DNA from: Ailanthus altissimus
Taxonomy: Eukaryota; Streptophyta; Magnoliopsida; Sapindales; Simaroubaceae
Length of the DNA stretch: 64,000 bases
NCBI GenBank assembly: GCA_946807835.1
Contig: OX327702.1
Location: 3,038,001 to 3,102,000, forward strand
Direction: 5' to 3'
Position numbers and translations under genes: made by a program. A model generated the notes under the pieces. It did not search any database. It saw only the letters and a list, made by a program, of their open reading frames with translations, and had not been told where the DNA came from. Positions 12,101-23,889 of the stretch are shown piece by piece; within the stretch, counting starts at the first letter, position 1, and each line of letters opens with the position of its first letter.

Positions 12101-15100
12101 TACAAGAAGGAAGGATAATAAAATTGAGTTATTTTCTGTAAAAATCAACTACTAGGCAGTTAAGCAGATCAATAAAGTTCACTAAGAAGTAAATTGCCAA
12201 TTAGCTTTCTCCATGTCATAAGACAGCAAATATTCTCCACACTGATGTCAAGACTCCAATGTAAATTGTTAAGAACATATGTAGAACGGACAAGAAGGCT
12301 TTAAAATATACTAGTTGTAAAATGAGGTGAAAATCTTTGAGGCTCTAAACATCCATTACAGGTGCAAGTACCAGAAGTTCAAAAATCATGTATGAAAAGT
12401 CCATTGAAACAATACTAACTAGAAGGAAAAATAATTTAATTTCATGATAATAGATGATAAAGTGTACCAGAAGCAGCAGCACCACAAACTACTCCCCAAA
12501 CCAATGGAGGCCAAGTAACAGGCTTTGTTAGTTGAAGACGGATCTTCCATTTATTCTGTAGAATAAAATTCAAATCCAGGTAAACCCTTTTACATGAAAT
12601 ATAGATTTTCAACAAACCTGTCATACAACTAAAAAAATTAAGTGCTGCAAAAGCCATTAATTCATGAAATATTTGAATTTTGAAATTCCATGCCTAAAAT
12701 AACTCAATGTTATCATAGAAAATCAATATCTTTAGTACTTATATCCAAGATCAAATGGTACTGCAGTTTAATCCTTAAAACAATCACAATGTGTATTTCA
12801 TTTAGTTGTTGGTCCCAAAAAAATCCTTTAAAACCATAGCTAATGTAACCAGAAATTTGATATGGGTCAGATGGATGGAGAATTTGATCTAAAAAAGGCC
12901 TAATATAGATATACCGTCATAAGAACATCAGCCTTAGTGACATACTACTTTCACAAAGTAGTAAAGTGGCTAGACCAACAAGAGTAACTTCTAGGACTAA
13001 ATGTGTTGGGAAGATATTTGGGTTGAAGCAGTTTCTTAAGGTTAAATAAAGACAAAAAAGTGATAAAAATGACAAAGATTTTTACGTGGAAAAGGTAAAA
13101 CCACAGAAATTGTACAAAGATTTCACTACAAATGGATTACAACTTCTTTCTAATTACAAAGAGACAACAATTTTAGATCTCTCTTGAAATTAGAAGAAAC
13201 AAGTGAGGGGAAACTAAAAGAAAAGGAAGAGAACTTAAATGATTTCTTCAAGTTAGGATGATGAAACTGAGGAGGCTCCTCTATTTATAGAGGAGCCAAA
13301 CCACGTTATTCATTTAGTAAATGCCGATATTGAAATTTATATTTTTAAATTTTCGGCACCTCTCTCTTTTCTTTCATTCAATTTATTTAGTGCCCCCCTC
13401 CCCAATTTTGTTTTGTCAAATTGTGGGCTCGTGGCTTTTCTTTTCTTTTTCCACCACAATATTTTAAGCTTATGTAATTGTTATGTACTCAGCTTTTATT
13501 ATAGATAGAGCCTGAGCACAAACAAAAGAAGATTCATTTGTATTATGACAGTCAGAATGTCTTGCACATTTCAAATTGTGGGCCAATGGCCTTTCTTTCT
13601 GTCAACCACCACAACATTTCAAGTTTGTGTAGTTGTCATGTACTCATCTTCTGTTGTAGATAGAGCTCAAGCACAAATAATAGAAAATTATCTTGTATTG
13701 TGATAGTCAAAATGCCTTGCACATTGTAAGAATTCAACTTTTCATTCCAGAACAAAGCACATAAGAGTTTAATACCACTTTGTTCGAGAAATAATTGAGG
13801 ACGATAGAGTGGATATGCAGAAGATTCGCGCCAAAAGAAAAACATGCAAATGCATTAACCAAACCAATCAACACTAATAAGTTCGTACAATGCAGATCCT
13901 GATGTGACCTGACAGAAACATAAGCAACACGGGTAAGTGTAGGTGACTGAATGTAAAGACACAGATTATTCTAATCAAATTTCCAAGTGTGAGAAATGTT
14001 TTGGTGGCTGAAAAAGAAGAAAGGCCACGGACCCAATAGTTGACAACAAAAAAATTGAATGAAATAAAAAAGGGGCACCGAATAAATTGAATGAGAAAAA
14101 GAGGAAGCACCAAAAATGAAGAAATCTTTTTTTTCAATATCGACACCAACCAAATGAATAAAGAAGTTTGGCTTATTTATAGAGGAGCCTCCTCAATTTC
14201 ATCATCCCAACTCGAAAAAATCATTTAAGTTCTCTTCCTTTTTTTTCCTTTTATTTCAGTTTCTCCTTATTTGTTAAGAGAGAATTTATGAGGTGTTTCT
14301 CCTAATTTCAAGAGAGTTGAAATCGTTGTCTTCTTGTAATTAGAGAAAGGTTGTAATCCCCATTTATAGTGAAATACATCTACACTTGTTCCTGGTTTTT
14401 ACCTCAATTTGTTTAAGGATTTGCCAAGTAAAAATTGTATGTCATTTTTATCACTTTTTCTCATCTGCACTTCAATATTAAGATACTGCTTCAACCCAAA
14501 TATCTTCCTAACATAATGTACTGAAAACCGCAAAGATATCAGGTAAATCATTGCATTTACACCATTGTTCTCTCAAGAAGACTATATTTTGAAATGCATT
14601 AATTCTAAAATAAACACCTGTCTCAAAATTGACAAAATATTTTCTTAGGGTTTCTTAAATTATAACTTTTTCCTTTTCTAGAAGACTAAAAAAAATCTTG
14701 GGAGTAGAATCGGCAGCAAGTAAAGACTCACAGTTTCTTGTGAAGCTCCTTTAATGCCAAGAAGCTGATTGAAGCTCGACCCACTAGCAGCCGGCGCTTT
14801 ATCTGGTGCCTGTGATTTGACTACAATAAACACGACAGCAATAATCAAAAACCTCAAACACCCACAAACAATAACTCTTCTTCAAAACCGTCAACACTGA
14901 GCTCCAATCTTAACAGTAACAACGGCGGAACATAAATAAATAAATCACACGAAGCTCACAAAACCAACCTTCGTTTGCATTAGGCTCCTGAGCTCTCACC
15001 GTCAATCTCCTTGCTGAAAAATTAACCAAGTATTTCAAACAAAATAAATTCATATAATATTCGATGATAGAAACTTATTCTACATTTTGATCGGTGGGAA

Positions 15101-15310
15101 AAAAAGAAATAAGCAACTAACTTCAAATTGCATAGTTTTACTAATTACTTGAGTTCAATAAGCAACCAAACGGAGCATTAAGAAAGAAGAAATCAACTCA
15201 CAGGTAAAAGAAACTGAAACGGGAGATAGAAGGGGCCGAGTTCGAACTCTGTTGTTGGACTTGATGTGGGATAATCTTGTGGATAAAACCGAGTTCAAAA
15301 CGGACGACAT
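9120..15310 (-). CDS. CHLG: Chlorophyll synthase, chloroplastic
   Basis: The product is the polyprenyltransferase that esterifies chlorophyllide with phytyl (or geranylgeranyl) diphosphate, the last step of chlorophyll synthesis, in plastid membranes. Fifteen exons read 15202-15310, 14969-15013, 14732-14820, 12468-12555, 11982-12067, 11801-11887, 11641-11706, 11471-11554, 11321-11382, 10820-10895, 10676-10738, 10478-10559, 9694-9770, 9325-9372 and 9120-9182. All junctions are GT..AG. The spliced frame is open for 374 codons, close to the usual plant length. Residues 1 to about 50 are a Ser/Arg-rich transit peptide. The first aspartate motif NDWYDREID is at 142-150 and the second, NDFKSIEGD, at 271-279. 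Hydrophobic helices fit the UbiA fold, and the end KYDVKYQ..TALATSH is typical. The start at MSSVLNS was chosen over an upstream in-frame ATG at 15397 because the transit peptide begins there. Intron 3 is 2.2 kb and contains a copia insertion. Confidence 0.95.
13004..14513. mobile_element. Rearranged copia insertion with inverted LTRs in CHLG intron 3
   Basis: The insert lies between imperfect 5-bp flanks, AAATG (12999-13003) and TAATG (14514-14518). Its left arm, 13004-13461, is an LTR on the minus strand. Its right arm, about 14003-14513, is the same LTR family on the plus strand, so the two ends are inverted, not direct, repeats. Matching landmarks are GATGATGAAACTGAGGAGGC on the left and its diverged complement near 14185-14205. 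Between them, about 13620-14002 is plus-strand copia pol 3' end that matches 21790-22110 of the full copia element (RNase H DSQ.ALHI region, then the tail up to the LTR). A ~155-bp tandem duplication (13417-13571 and 13572-13726) spans the LTR/pol junction. No intact coding capacity remains. Confidence 0.75.
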
Positions 15311-15447
15311 TTGAGAAGAAAGAAACTTTTCCTTTGTTCTTTCCTTAAGTTCTTGGTGGGAATAAGACGTTGGTGTGAGCTTTTGATGCAGAGGCAAATT
15401 AAAGTGAAAGTGAAGTGAAAGTAAGGGAGATAAGTTTATTTATCTGT

Positions 15448-15485
15448 ACCCACGGCCAGCAAAATGCATTTTGCTGGCCGTGGGT
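15448..15485. promoter_or_regulatory. 38-bp perfect palindrome upstream of CHLG
   Basis: Each half is ACCCACGGCCAGCAAAATG and is followed directly by its exact reverse complement, with no spacer and no mismatch. It lies about 140 bp upstream of the CHLG start codon, so it is in the promoter or the 5' untranslated region. In RNA it would form a hairpin apart from the few bases needed to turn; in DNA it could extrude as a cruciform. Its role, if any, is unknown. Confidence 0.9.
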
Positions 15486-15557
15486 GGATGGGACTCGGGA
15501 GAGAATAGGAGAAAGATTACAATGTGGAAGGCTATAGTTTTGATGTTGGACCTTGTT

Positions 15558-15565
15558 TACGTGGC
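15558..15565. promoter_or_regulatory. G-box-like ACGT element upstream of CHLG
   Basis: TACGTGGC contains the ACGTGGC core bound by plant bZIP/bHLH factors such as HY5 and PIFs, which control light-responsive chlorophyll genes. It lies about 250 bp upstream of the CHLG ATG. A single core match can occur by chance, so light control through this site is an inference. Confidence 0.35.
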
Positions 15566-15619
15566 GTAATTTAATTGATTGTTTTGGGTTCCATGGACCG
15601 GTCAACGTTATTTAGCGTT

Positions 15620-17580
15620 AGGTGTTTGTTCATAGTATTAGAACCAAAATGATTATTTAATACATTAATATAAAAAAAAACATTATACTGTTTAAAAATA
15701 TTATTATTATTTTAAATTTTTTATCTTATATTTAAATATTAAATAATAAAATAATATAACTTTTAAAATTATTCATTATATTATTTTTATTATTTAATAA
15801 TTAATTAATATATTATTTAAAAATAAAATATTTATAATACTAATTAAAAAATGTGGCATTAACCTCTTAAACTCAGCAGATTTTAGTATAAAAAATCACC
15901 CATTCTAAATATATTCTGGGAGCGCCATGCTCTTTTTATTTTGTCGTCATATATGAAGTCCAAATAATCGACAGAAGCTACTGTCAATTATTATTTCAGT
16001 AATAATGGTCTCAGTCTTTTTTTTTAATCTTACGAGGGTATTAACACTGTTACCTTTTATGGGCGACACAAATTATATTTTCATAACAGATTTAATTTTA
16101 ATTATATTATTATATTTTTTATTTAATTTAAAATATAAAAATAATTTTATAATTATAATTTTTATTATATAAATAATTAAAATATTCTTAAAATTTGATA
16201 ATATTTTTATGTTATAAATTTTTTTTAAATATATTGATGTAACAGTCTAATTTTTAAAAATTATTTATTATATTATTTAATTACTTCAGACATATTATTT
16301 ATTAAAAAAATACTATTTAAAAAATATAATATTATTTTATTATTTAAAAAATATAAAATTACTAAATTTAAAATACATTTAATCCAGCGCACTATACAGT
16401 AATTAGGGTTTTATATTTGTAATCATCCTATGTTATTTAATTAAATTAAAAGTATCTCTTAAATGGGCGGTAAATATAAGAACTAGATTGTATCTTGAAA
16501 ACATCACCCCAAAAAAAAATTACTCTTATCGAAACAGACGACATTTTCAAAACCGAATTTGAATACCTAAATTCCAACTCAACCACACACGTCACTTTGG
16601 TTTGTGAATCCAGGCACAGCTCTTACCTCCAAGCCATTGACCCGGAATTTCTCAATGAGAATCCAATCTCGGGCCTCCCAAGCAAGCCCAATTTTGATCT
16701 CAATATCATTTTCTTTGAAGCTGATCCAGCCCAATTTAGTCCTATTTAGCGGTTTGTTCATTTCATAGCTATTAATCTCGGGAACTTGCTTCCTAGTTCT
16801 TTTTTTTTTTTTCGGTTCACAGTTTTGCCGAAAGTCTTGCCCAAATTTGAGGATTAAAATTTGTTGTAAAAATTGTTTCTTAACGATAAAATTTATTGAC
16901 ATTATTTTGAACAACTAAAATTTCTTAGTTCAGAATCTTCACCGTTAATTAAAAAAAACACTCTTAACATTCAAATCAATATTTATTAAAAAAAACAAAT
17001 TCACTCTCTTTTCTCATGTAAAAAAAAAAAAATCCTTAAACGTTCAAGTTTGTATTTATAAAAAAAATAAATACTTATGTGTAAAAATTTGTATACACAA
17101 ATAAATAAGATTGTATTATTTGTTATGTATATAAATTAATGATCAATGAATAATCACCTAATTTTATAGAACATGAGTTCAATTTATTTCTAGAGTAATT
17201 ATGCATGAATTCAACTCTTTATTAAATTATATTTAATTTATCAAGACTTATATTAATGCTTCCGTATTGATATAGGATTGGAATCTCTCTTAAACTAAAT
17301 TTTTACTTAAGCAAATATAAATATAAATATATAATTAATAATTAATCAATAAAATAGATCTTAATTACCCATATTTAATATATTACACGTATCAAAATAT
17401 TTTTAAAATTTTAAGTAAACTTAACTTATAAGTCAATCATACTTTGACTCAAAAAGTTTTAAGTAAGATTTTACCACTTTTAAAAAAATCTTATTTATAT
17501 TCAATTATAATTAAATAATTTAGTTCAAAATAAAACTCATAATTTAATCGTTTCAAACTTCTTCGTGAAGCTCAGTGGGG
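15620..17580. other. AT-rich intergenic DNA
   Basis: Long A/T runs and no recognisable gene. An 84-codon plus-strand ORF at 16495-16749 overlaps a 111-codon minus-strand ORF. Neither resembles a known protein, and both lie in a locally less AT-rich patch between low-complexity tracts. Confidence 0.5.
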
Positions 17581-17960
17581 TGTTGTGGTAGCTGACACAC
17601 GGTGCCAGCAATGGTTTCAACAATAGTGGACAATCATTTTTTAGTTGTTCACTGTGCTAAACTCGCCTTATAAATGAGAGAGTTTAGCAATTAATTATTT
17701 TATTCTATAAACAACACAATTTTGAGAGATTTTAGAAATTTGAGAGAATTGGGTGTATTGTGATTTTGGGTTGTAAGGCTAAAATACTACAATACTTGTA
17801 TTCTCCATTTCTAATAGTAAGGGATTCTTCTGTCTTCACCCGTGGATATAGGCTAAAAGCCGAACCACGTAAATTCTTGTGTTTGTCTTATTTTAATTTT
17901 TATTATTTTTCTAAATTTCTCTTTAGCTGCGATCCTGCATCACCCCTCAATTTCCTAACA
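17581..17960 (+). repeat. 5' LTR of the complete copia element
   Basis: This 380-bp LTR begins TGTTGTGGTAGC and ends TTCCTAACA. It matches 22118-22525 along its length, including CACACGGTGCCAGCAATGG and GAGAGTTTAGCAATT. A degenerate primer-binding site (TAGTATTAGAGC, from the initiator tRNA-Met type TGGTATCAGAGC) follows at about 17963-17974. A TATA-like stretch (CTTATAAATGAG) sits at about 17668-17679. Confidence 0.9.
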
Positions 17961-18109
17961 AGTAGTATTAGAGCTTCTGGTTGAAGGGAGTCACTATTTA
18001 CGTATACAGTTACTATTTATGTATACAGTCACTGTTTATACGTACAGGTACTATTCATATAAAATAGTGGGAGCCGATCTTAGAAGAAAGCAGTTCGTGG
18101 TGAAAAGCA

Positions 18110-21100
18110 ATGGCGGCAAAATACGAAGTTGAGAAGTTCAATGGAAGTAATTTTACATTGTGAAAAATGAAAATAAAGGCAATTTTAAGGAAAAATAAGT
18201 GCTTAGAAGCAATTGATGAAAGGCCCGCTGGTATCACTGATGATATCAAGTGAAATGAAATTGATAGTAATGCAGTTGCTGATCTGCATCTAGCATTTGC
18301 TGATAATGTGCTATCTAGTGTAGCGGAAAAGAAGACAGCAAAAGAGATCTAGGATACGCTCATAAAATTGTATGAGGTCAAATCTTTGCACAACAAGATC
18401 TTCTTAAAAAGAAGATTGTATACTTTTCGAATGGCAGAATCCACTTCAGTGACAAAGCACATCAACACATTAAATACTATATTTTCCTAACTCACTTTCT
18501 TGGGGCATAAAATAGAGGCAGGTGAACGTGCGGAGATTTTACTTCAAAGCCCACCAGATTCGTATGATCAACTCATCATCAACTTGACGAATAATATCCT
18601 AACGAACTTCTTAGTCTTCAATGATGTTACAGTTGCTGTACTGGGAGAAGAACGAAGACGAAAAAATAAAGAAAACAAATAGGAATGTTCGCAGCAAGCA
18701 GAAGCTTTGACAATGATGAGAGGTAGATCAACAGAACGTGGCCCTAGTGGGAGTCAAAATCATGGTATACCAAAATTGAGAAGTAAGAAGAACGTCAAGT
18801 GCTACCATTGTAGCAAGAAATGCCATCTGAAGAAGGATTGCTGGGGATTGAAGAAAAGTGCAGAGGACAAACTGCAAGGGAATATTGCAAGCACCTCAGA
18901 TGATGGTGAAATTTTATACAGCAAAGCAGCAACAGTTGTTGAAAGCAAAAAACGGTTCTCTGATGTATAGCTCATGGATTCTGGAGCTACATGGCACATG
19001 ACCTCTAAGAGAGAATGGTTCCATCAATATGAACCTACCTCTGGAGGATCTGTATATATGGAAAATGATCATGCTTTAAAAATCGCTGGAATAGGATCCA
19101 TCAAGATGAAGATGTACGATAGTACTGTTCATATTATCCAGGAGGTGCGACATATGAAAGGCCTAAAGAAGAATCTTTTGTCATTGGGGTAATTAGATAA
19201 CACTGGGTGTAAGACCCAAATTGAAAATGGGACAATGAAAATTTTCAAAGGCGCATTTGTAGTAATGAAGGCAGAAAAGGTTGCTGCAAATTTGTACATG
19301 CTTAATGGAGAAACACTGCAGGAAGGAGATGCATCTGTTGCATCAACTAGTTCAGTAGAAGAGTCAACGATAATGTGGCATCGCAAACTGAGCCATATGT
19401 CGGAACGAGGTTTAAAGATTCTCTCTGATCAAAATTTACTTCCTGGGCTCAAATCGGTTCTTTTACCTTTCTGTGAGCACTGTGTCACAAGTAAGCAGCA
19501 CAGATTAAAGTTCAGCATATCCAGTTCTAGAAGTAAAGAAATTCTAGAATTGATCCACTCTGATGTTTGGCAAGCACCGGTGATGTCCTTAGGAGGAGCG
19601 AGATATTTTATATCATTCATAGATGATTACTCTAAGAGATGTTAGGTGTATCCAATCAAGAAGAAGTCATATGTGTTTGAAGCTTTCAGAATATTCAGAG
19701 CGCAGGTAGAACTTGAATCAGAAAAGAAGATCAAGTGTTTAAGAACAGATAATGGAGGAGAATATACTGATGAGGATTTTGTTGCATTCTGTCAACAAGA
19801 AGGCATCAAGCGACAATTCAGCACAGCTTACACATCTCGGCAGAATGAAATAGCTAAGCGGATGAACAGAACCTTGTTGGAGAGAACAAGAGCTATGTTG
19901 AGAACTACAGGTTTAGCCAAGACATTTTGGGCTAAAGCAGTCAAAACCGCTTATTATGTGGTAAATCGGTCACCATCAACAGCAATCGAGTTGAAGACAC
20001 CGATAAAGATGTGGACTGGGAAACCAGTTAATTATTCTCACCTTCATACATTTGGAAGTCATGTGTACGTGATGTATAATCCCCAATAAACAACGAAGGT
20101 GGATCCAAAATCCAGAAAATGCATTTTCTTGGGATATGCTGATGGAGTCAAGGGGTATCGCATGTGGGATCCCACTACCCACAAGGTCATCATCAACAGA
20201 AATGTGATATTTGCAGAAGATAAACTGCAAAGAAATGATAAAGATGATAGCACAGTGAAGAAAAATCCAGAGACTACAACGGTACAAATGGAAAATAATC
20301 AAGTATAAGAATATTCAGATTCTTCTGAAGCAGCACCAGAGCATAAAAAACAAAAACCAGTAGAGTCTGAGGCTACAGATGATCGTCGATCAACTCGTGA
20401 GAGACGACCACCATCATGGCACTCGGAGTATGTCATGGAGGCTCATGTTGCATAGTGCCTCCTAACAGAGGATGAAAAGCCAACAACTTTTTAGGAGGCT
20501 TCTAAAAGTCAAGATGTTTCTATATGGATGACAGCAATGCAAGAAGAAATTAAAGCCTTGTATAAGAACAAAACATGGGAGCTAGTTGCACTACCACATG
20601 AAAGAAAAGCCATTGGTAACAAATGGGTCTATAAGATCAAACGGGATGACAATGACCAAATGGAGCAGTATCATGCGAGATTGGTGGTGAAAGGTTATGC
20701 TCAGAAAGAAGGTATTGACTTTAATGAGATATTTTCCCCTGTGGTTCGACTCACGCTAGTTAGAATAGTCCTAGCAATGTGTGCTACATTTGACTTACAT
20801 CTAGAGCAGTTAGATATGAATACAGCTTTTCTTCATGGAGATCTTGAAGAAGAAATTTATATGCTCCAACTAGAAGGCTTTAAAGAAGAAGGAAAAGAGA
20901 ACTTGGTTTGCAGGTTGAACAAATCTCTGTACGGTCTCAAACAGGCGCTGAGGTATTGGTACAAGAGATTTGATTCCTATATCATCAACCTTGGATACAA
21001 CAGACTTAGTTGAGACCATTGTACATACTACAAAAGGTTTGAAGATGATAATGATTTTATTATTTTGCTATTGTACGTGGATGACATGTTAGTGGCAGGC

Positions 21101-22039
21101 CCCAACAAAGATCGAGTCCAAGAATTGAAGGCACAGTTGGCTAGGGAATTTGATATGAATGACTTGGGACCAGCAAATAAGATTATAGGGATGCAAATTC
21201 ACCGAGATAGAAATAACATGAAGATTTGGCTTTCTCAGAAGAACTACTTAAAAAAAATCTTGTGGTGCTTTAACATGCAAGATTGTAAGCCAATTAGTAC
21301 CCTACTCCCTGTTAACTTCAAATTATCCTCTAAAATGTGTCCTAGTAAAGAAGCAGAGATGAATGAGATGTCTCGAGTACTGTATGCATCAACAGTGGGA
21401 AGTTTAATGTTCGCTATGATTTGTACCAGATCAAACATTGCACAAGCAGTGGGAGCAGTTAGTAGATACATGACGAATCCTGGTAGAGAGCATTGGGGTT
21501 GTGTCAGGAGGATCCTTAGATACATTAAGGGTACCTCAGATGTTGCTTTATGTTACGGAGGATCAGATTTTATTGTTAAGGGCTATGTGGATTCAAATTT
21601 TGCAGGAGACCTTGATAAAAGAAAATCCACTACTGGCTATGTGTTTAAACTTGCAGGAGGAGCTGTAAGCTGGGTTTCGAAACTGCAAATTGTTGTGGCA
21701 TTATCTACTACAAAAGTAGAATACATGGCAGCTACACAAGCTTGCAAGGAAGCAATTTGGATACAAAGATTACTGGAGGAGTTCGGGCACAAGCAAGAGA
21801 AAGTTGAATTATTTTGTGACAGTCAGAGTGCCTTGCACATTGCAAGGAATCCAGTTTTTCATTCAAGAACGAAACACATAGGTGTTCAATAACACTTTGT
21901 TCGTGAAGTGGTAGAAGATGGAAGTGTGGATATAAAAAAAATTCATACAGATAATAACCTAGTAGATGTGTTGACCAAGCCCATCAATACCAACAAGTTT
22001 GTATGGTGTAGATCCTTGCATGGCCTAGCAGACACGTAG
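18110..22039 (+). pseudogene. Ty1/copia gag-pol polyprotein, single frame with stops
   Basis: From the ATG at 18110 to the natural end at 22037-22039 one frame spans about 1,310 codons without a frameshift, but roughly a dozen in-frame stops kill it. Order of parts: gag (VEKFNGSNFTL near 18120), CCHC zinc knuckle (CYHCSKKCHLKKDC near 18800), protease (MDSGATWHM at 18974), integrase HHCC (HRKLSHM to CEHC, about 19380-19490), integrase core (DNGGEYT near 19750), reverse transcriptase (WVYKIKRD near 20625, YVDDM near 21075) and RNase H (DSNFAGDLDKRKSTTGY near 21590, DSQSALHIARN near 21820). The gag-protease-integrase-RT-RNase H order defines Ty1/copia, and the protein resembles the Tnt1-like group. 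Most stops replace Trp or Gln codons by single transitions. Earlier in life it would have encoded its own transposition proteins. Confidence 0.93.
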
Positions 22040-22117
22040 GCAACATGACTTTGGCGAAGAAGAAAGAATGGTGTGGAGACTTGATTGATTCTCAATCAAA
22101 TCTACAAGTGAGATAAA

Positions 22118-22525
22118 TATTGTGGTAGTTGGCACCGTGTGCCAGCTACATAATTGCTGGCACACGGTGCCAGCAATGGTTTCAACAATGGTGGACAACC
22201 ATTTCTTGGCTGTCCACCATGCTAAACTCTCCCTATAAATGGGAGAGTTTAGCAATTCATTATTTTATTCTATAAACAACACAATTTTGAAAATTTTTAG
22301 AAATTTGAGAGAATTTGATATATTGAGGTTTTGGGTTGTAAGGCTAAAATAATATAATACTTATATTCTTCATTTTTAATAGTAAGAGATTTTTTTGCTT
22401 TCGCCCGTAGATGTAGGCTAAAAGTCGAATCATGTAAATTTTTGTATTTGTCTTATTTTTATTTTTATTATTTTTATCAATTTCACTTTAACTGCGATCT
22501 TGCATTACCCCTCAATTTCTTAGCA
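22118..22525 (+). repeat. 3' LTR of the complete copia element
   Basis: This is a 408-bp copy of the 5' LTR. The first dinucleotide is mutated (TATTGTGG for TGTTGTGG) and the end is TTAGCA. It carries an extra stretch near its start that creates an inverted repeat (22131-22146 with 22156-22171) lacking in the 5' copy. The flanking pentamers of the whole element do not match, so the target-site duplication has decayed or an end has been rearranged. Confidence 0.9.
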
Positions 22526-23889
22526 TGAAATTCATAAACTAACGAGTGTGAATTACTTGAATTCCTTGAATCTTGTCTCAAATAAGTCTAATTCTTCATT
22601 TAATTTTAGCTTCACTTTTTTACCCTTATAATAAGGAGAAACTTTTATTATTAAAGCAAGTAAAGCCCGTTTAAAATAGGCTCGATAATGACACTTTTTG
22701 GTAACTTTCAGATTCATCTTTATGAAATAAAAATTTTGGAATCTAGCAAAAAATTAATACAGTACCTCTAAAAATAATTAAAAATAAAAACAAGGAGCTT
22801 ATCACATCCCACTAGCCATCTCGTGGATTGGCGAAATTCTCCATAATGGAGTTTCGGATTTAATGGCTATTAATTTACCAATTAACAAGGAAAAAAAAGT
22901 TTGATGATTTGATGCGTATGACAATTAAATAAACAATTTCAATGTAGTGTTTGGGATTCCTAGCAAAGATTTCAATCTATCTCTTTACTTGTAAAGTGAT
23001 TCACCCACCTACTTCATTATTATTATTATTACAGATATTAAGTTATATGCTTTAATTTAACATCTTTAGAGCATTAATTAAGTCATAGTTTTAATACCCA
23101 TTTTATTTTATGAATAACAAAAAATTATAATTCACATCATAAATAAAAATATATAAGATTAACAAATCAATAAAGATAAAGAAAATAAATTAATTAACAA
23201 AATATAATATATATGTGGTTCGGCCCAAAATTACCTACATTTACGGAGGATTCATAATACAGTTTTTTATTATTGATATAGATCATTAAGTATCTTTTTA
23301 CATCATCAATGATTTTACAAGACCGCTTAATATATCTTATATAGACCTTTAAGTATTTACTCTTGATCACCATGACTTTTGAAAATCTCTTAGTATCTTC
23401 TCATTAGAGATTTTTATAAATTTATTTTTAAAATAAACATCTTTGTGATTTTATTTTTCTTAAATTTCAAGTTTAAAATTAGAATTTTAATATAATTAAA
23501 CTTTAATCTAATAATGTAATTTTTTAATTTACATATCTGGTCCTTTCAATCTTAGATTTTAGTGAATTTAATTTTTTGATATTACTTTTAACGGAATTTT
23601 TTAATTATTAAATAATTAATAATTTATTTTTAATTATATCAATTATTAATATAATTTATAATACATAAAAACAGATTATTAAATTAAAAATTACTTATGC
23701 AATGTAATACAACCTAATACCAACATTTTCAATGTTGTAATTTAACAGTGTACGTGAATATACAATGAAATAAAACTTAAATTTAATTATACAATATAAT
23801 AGACGTGAATATTAAGTTATCCAATGAAATACAACTTAACAAAAATTATCAAACATATAATCTTACTTTTTTTTTGAAGTATAATAGGG
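22526..23889. other. AT-rich intergenic DNA
   Basis: No gene or recognisable element. Short imperfect repeats and long A/T tracts only. Confidence 0.5.

Noticed and set aside
15311..15397. Upstream in-frame ATG of CHLG adding 29 residues
   Set aside because: The added residues are not like the family's transit peptide start, while MSSVLNS at 15310 fits well.
16495..16914. Overlapping plus- and minus-strand ORFs
   Set aside because: Neither shows a known domain, and they are shadows of each other in one less AT-rich patch.
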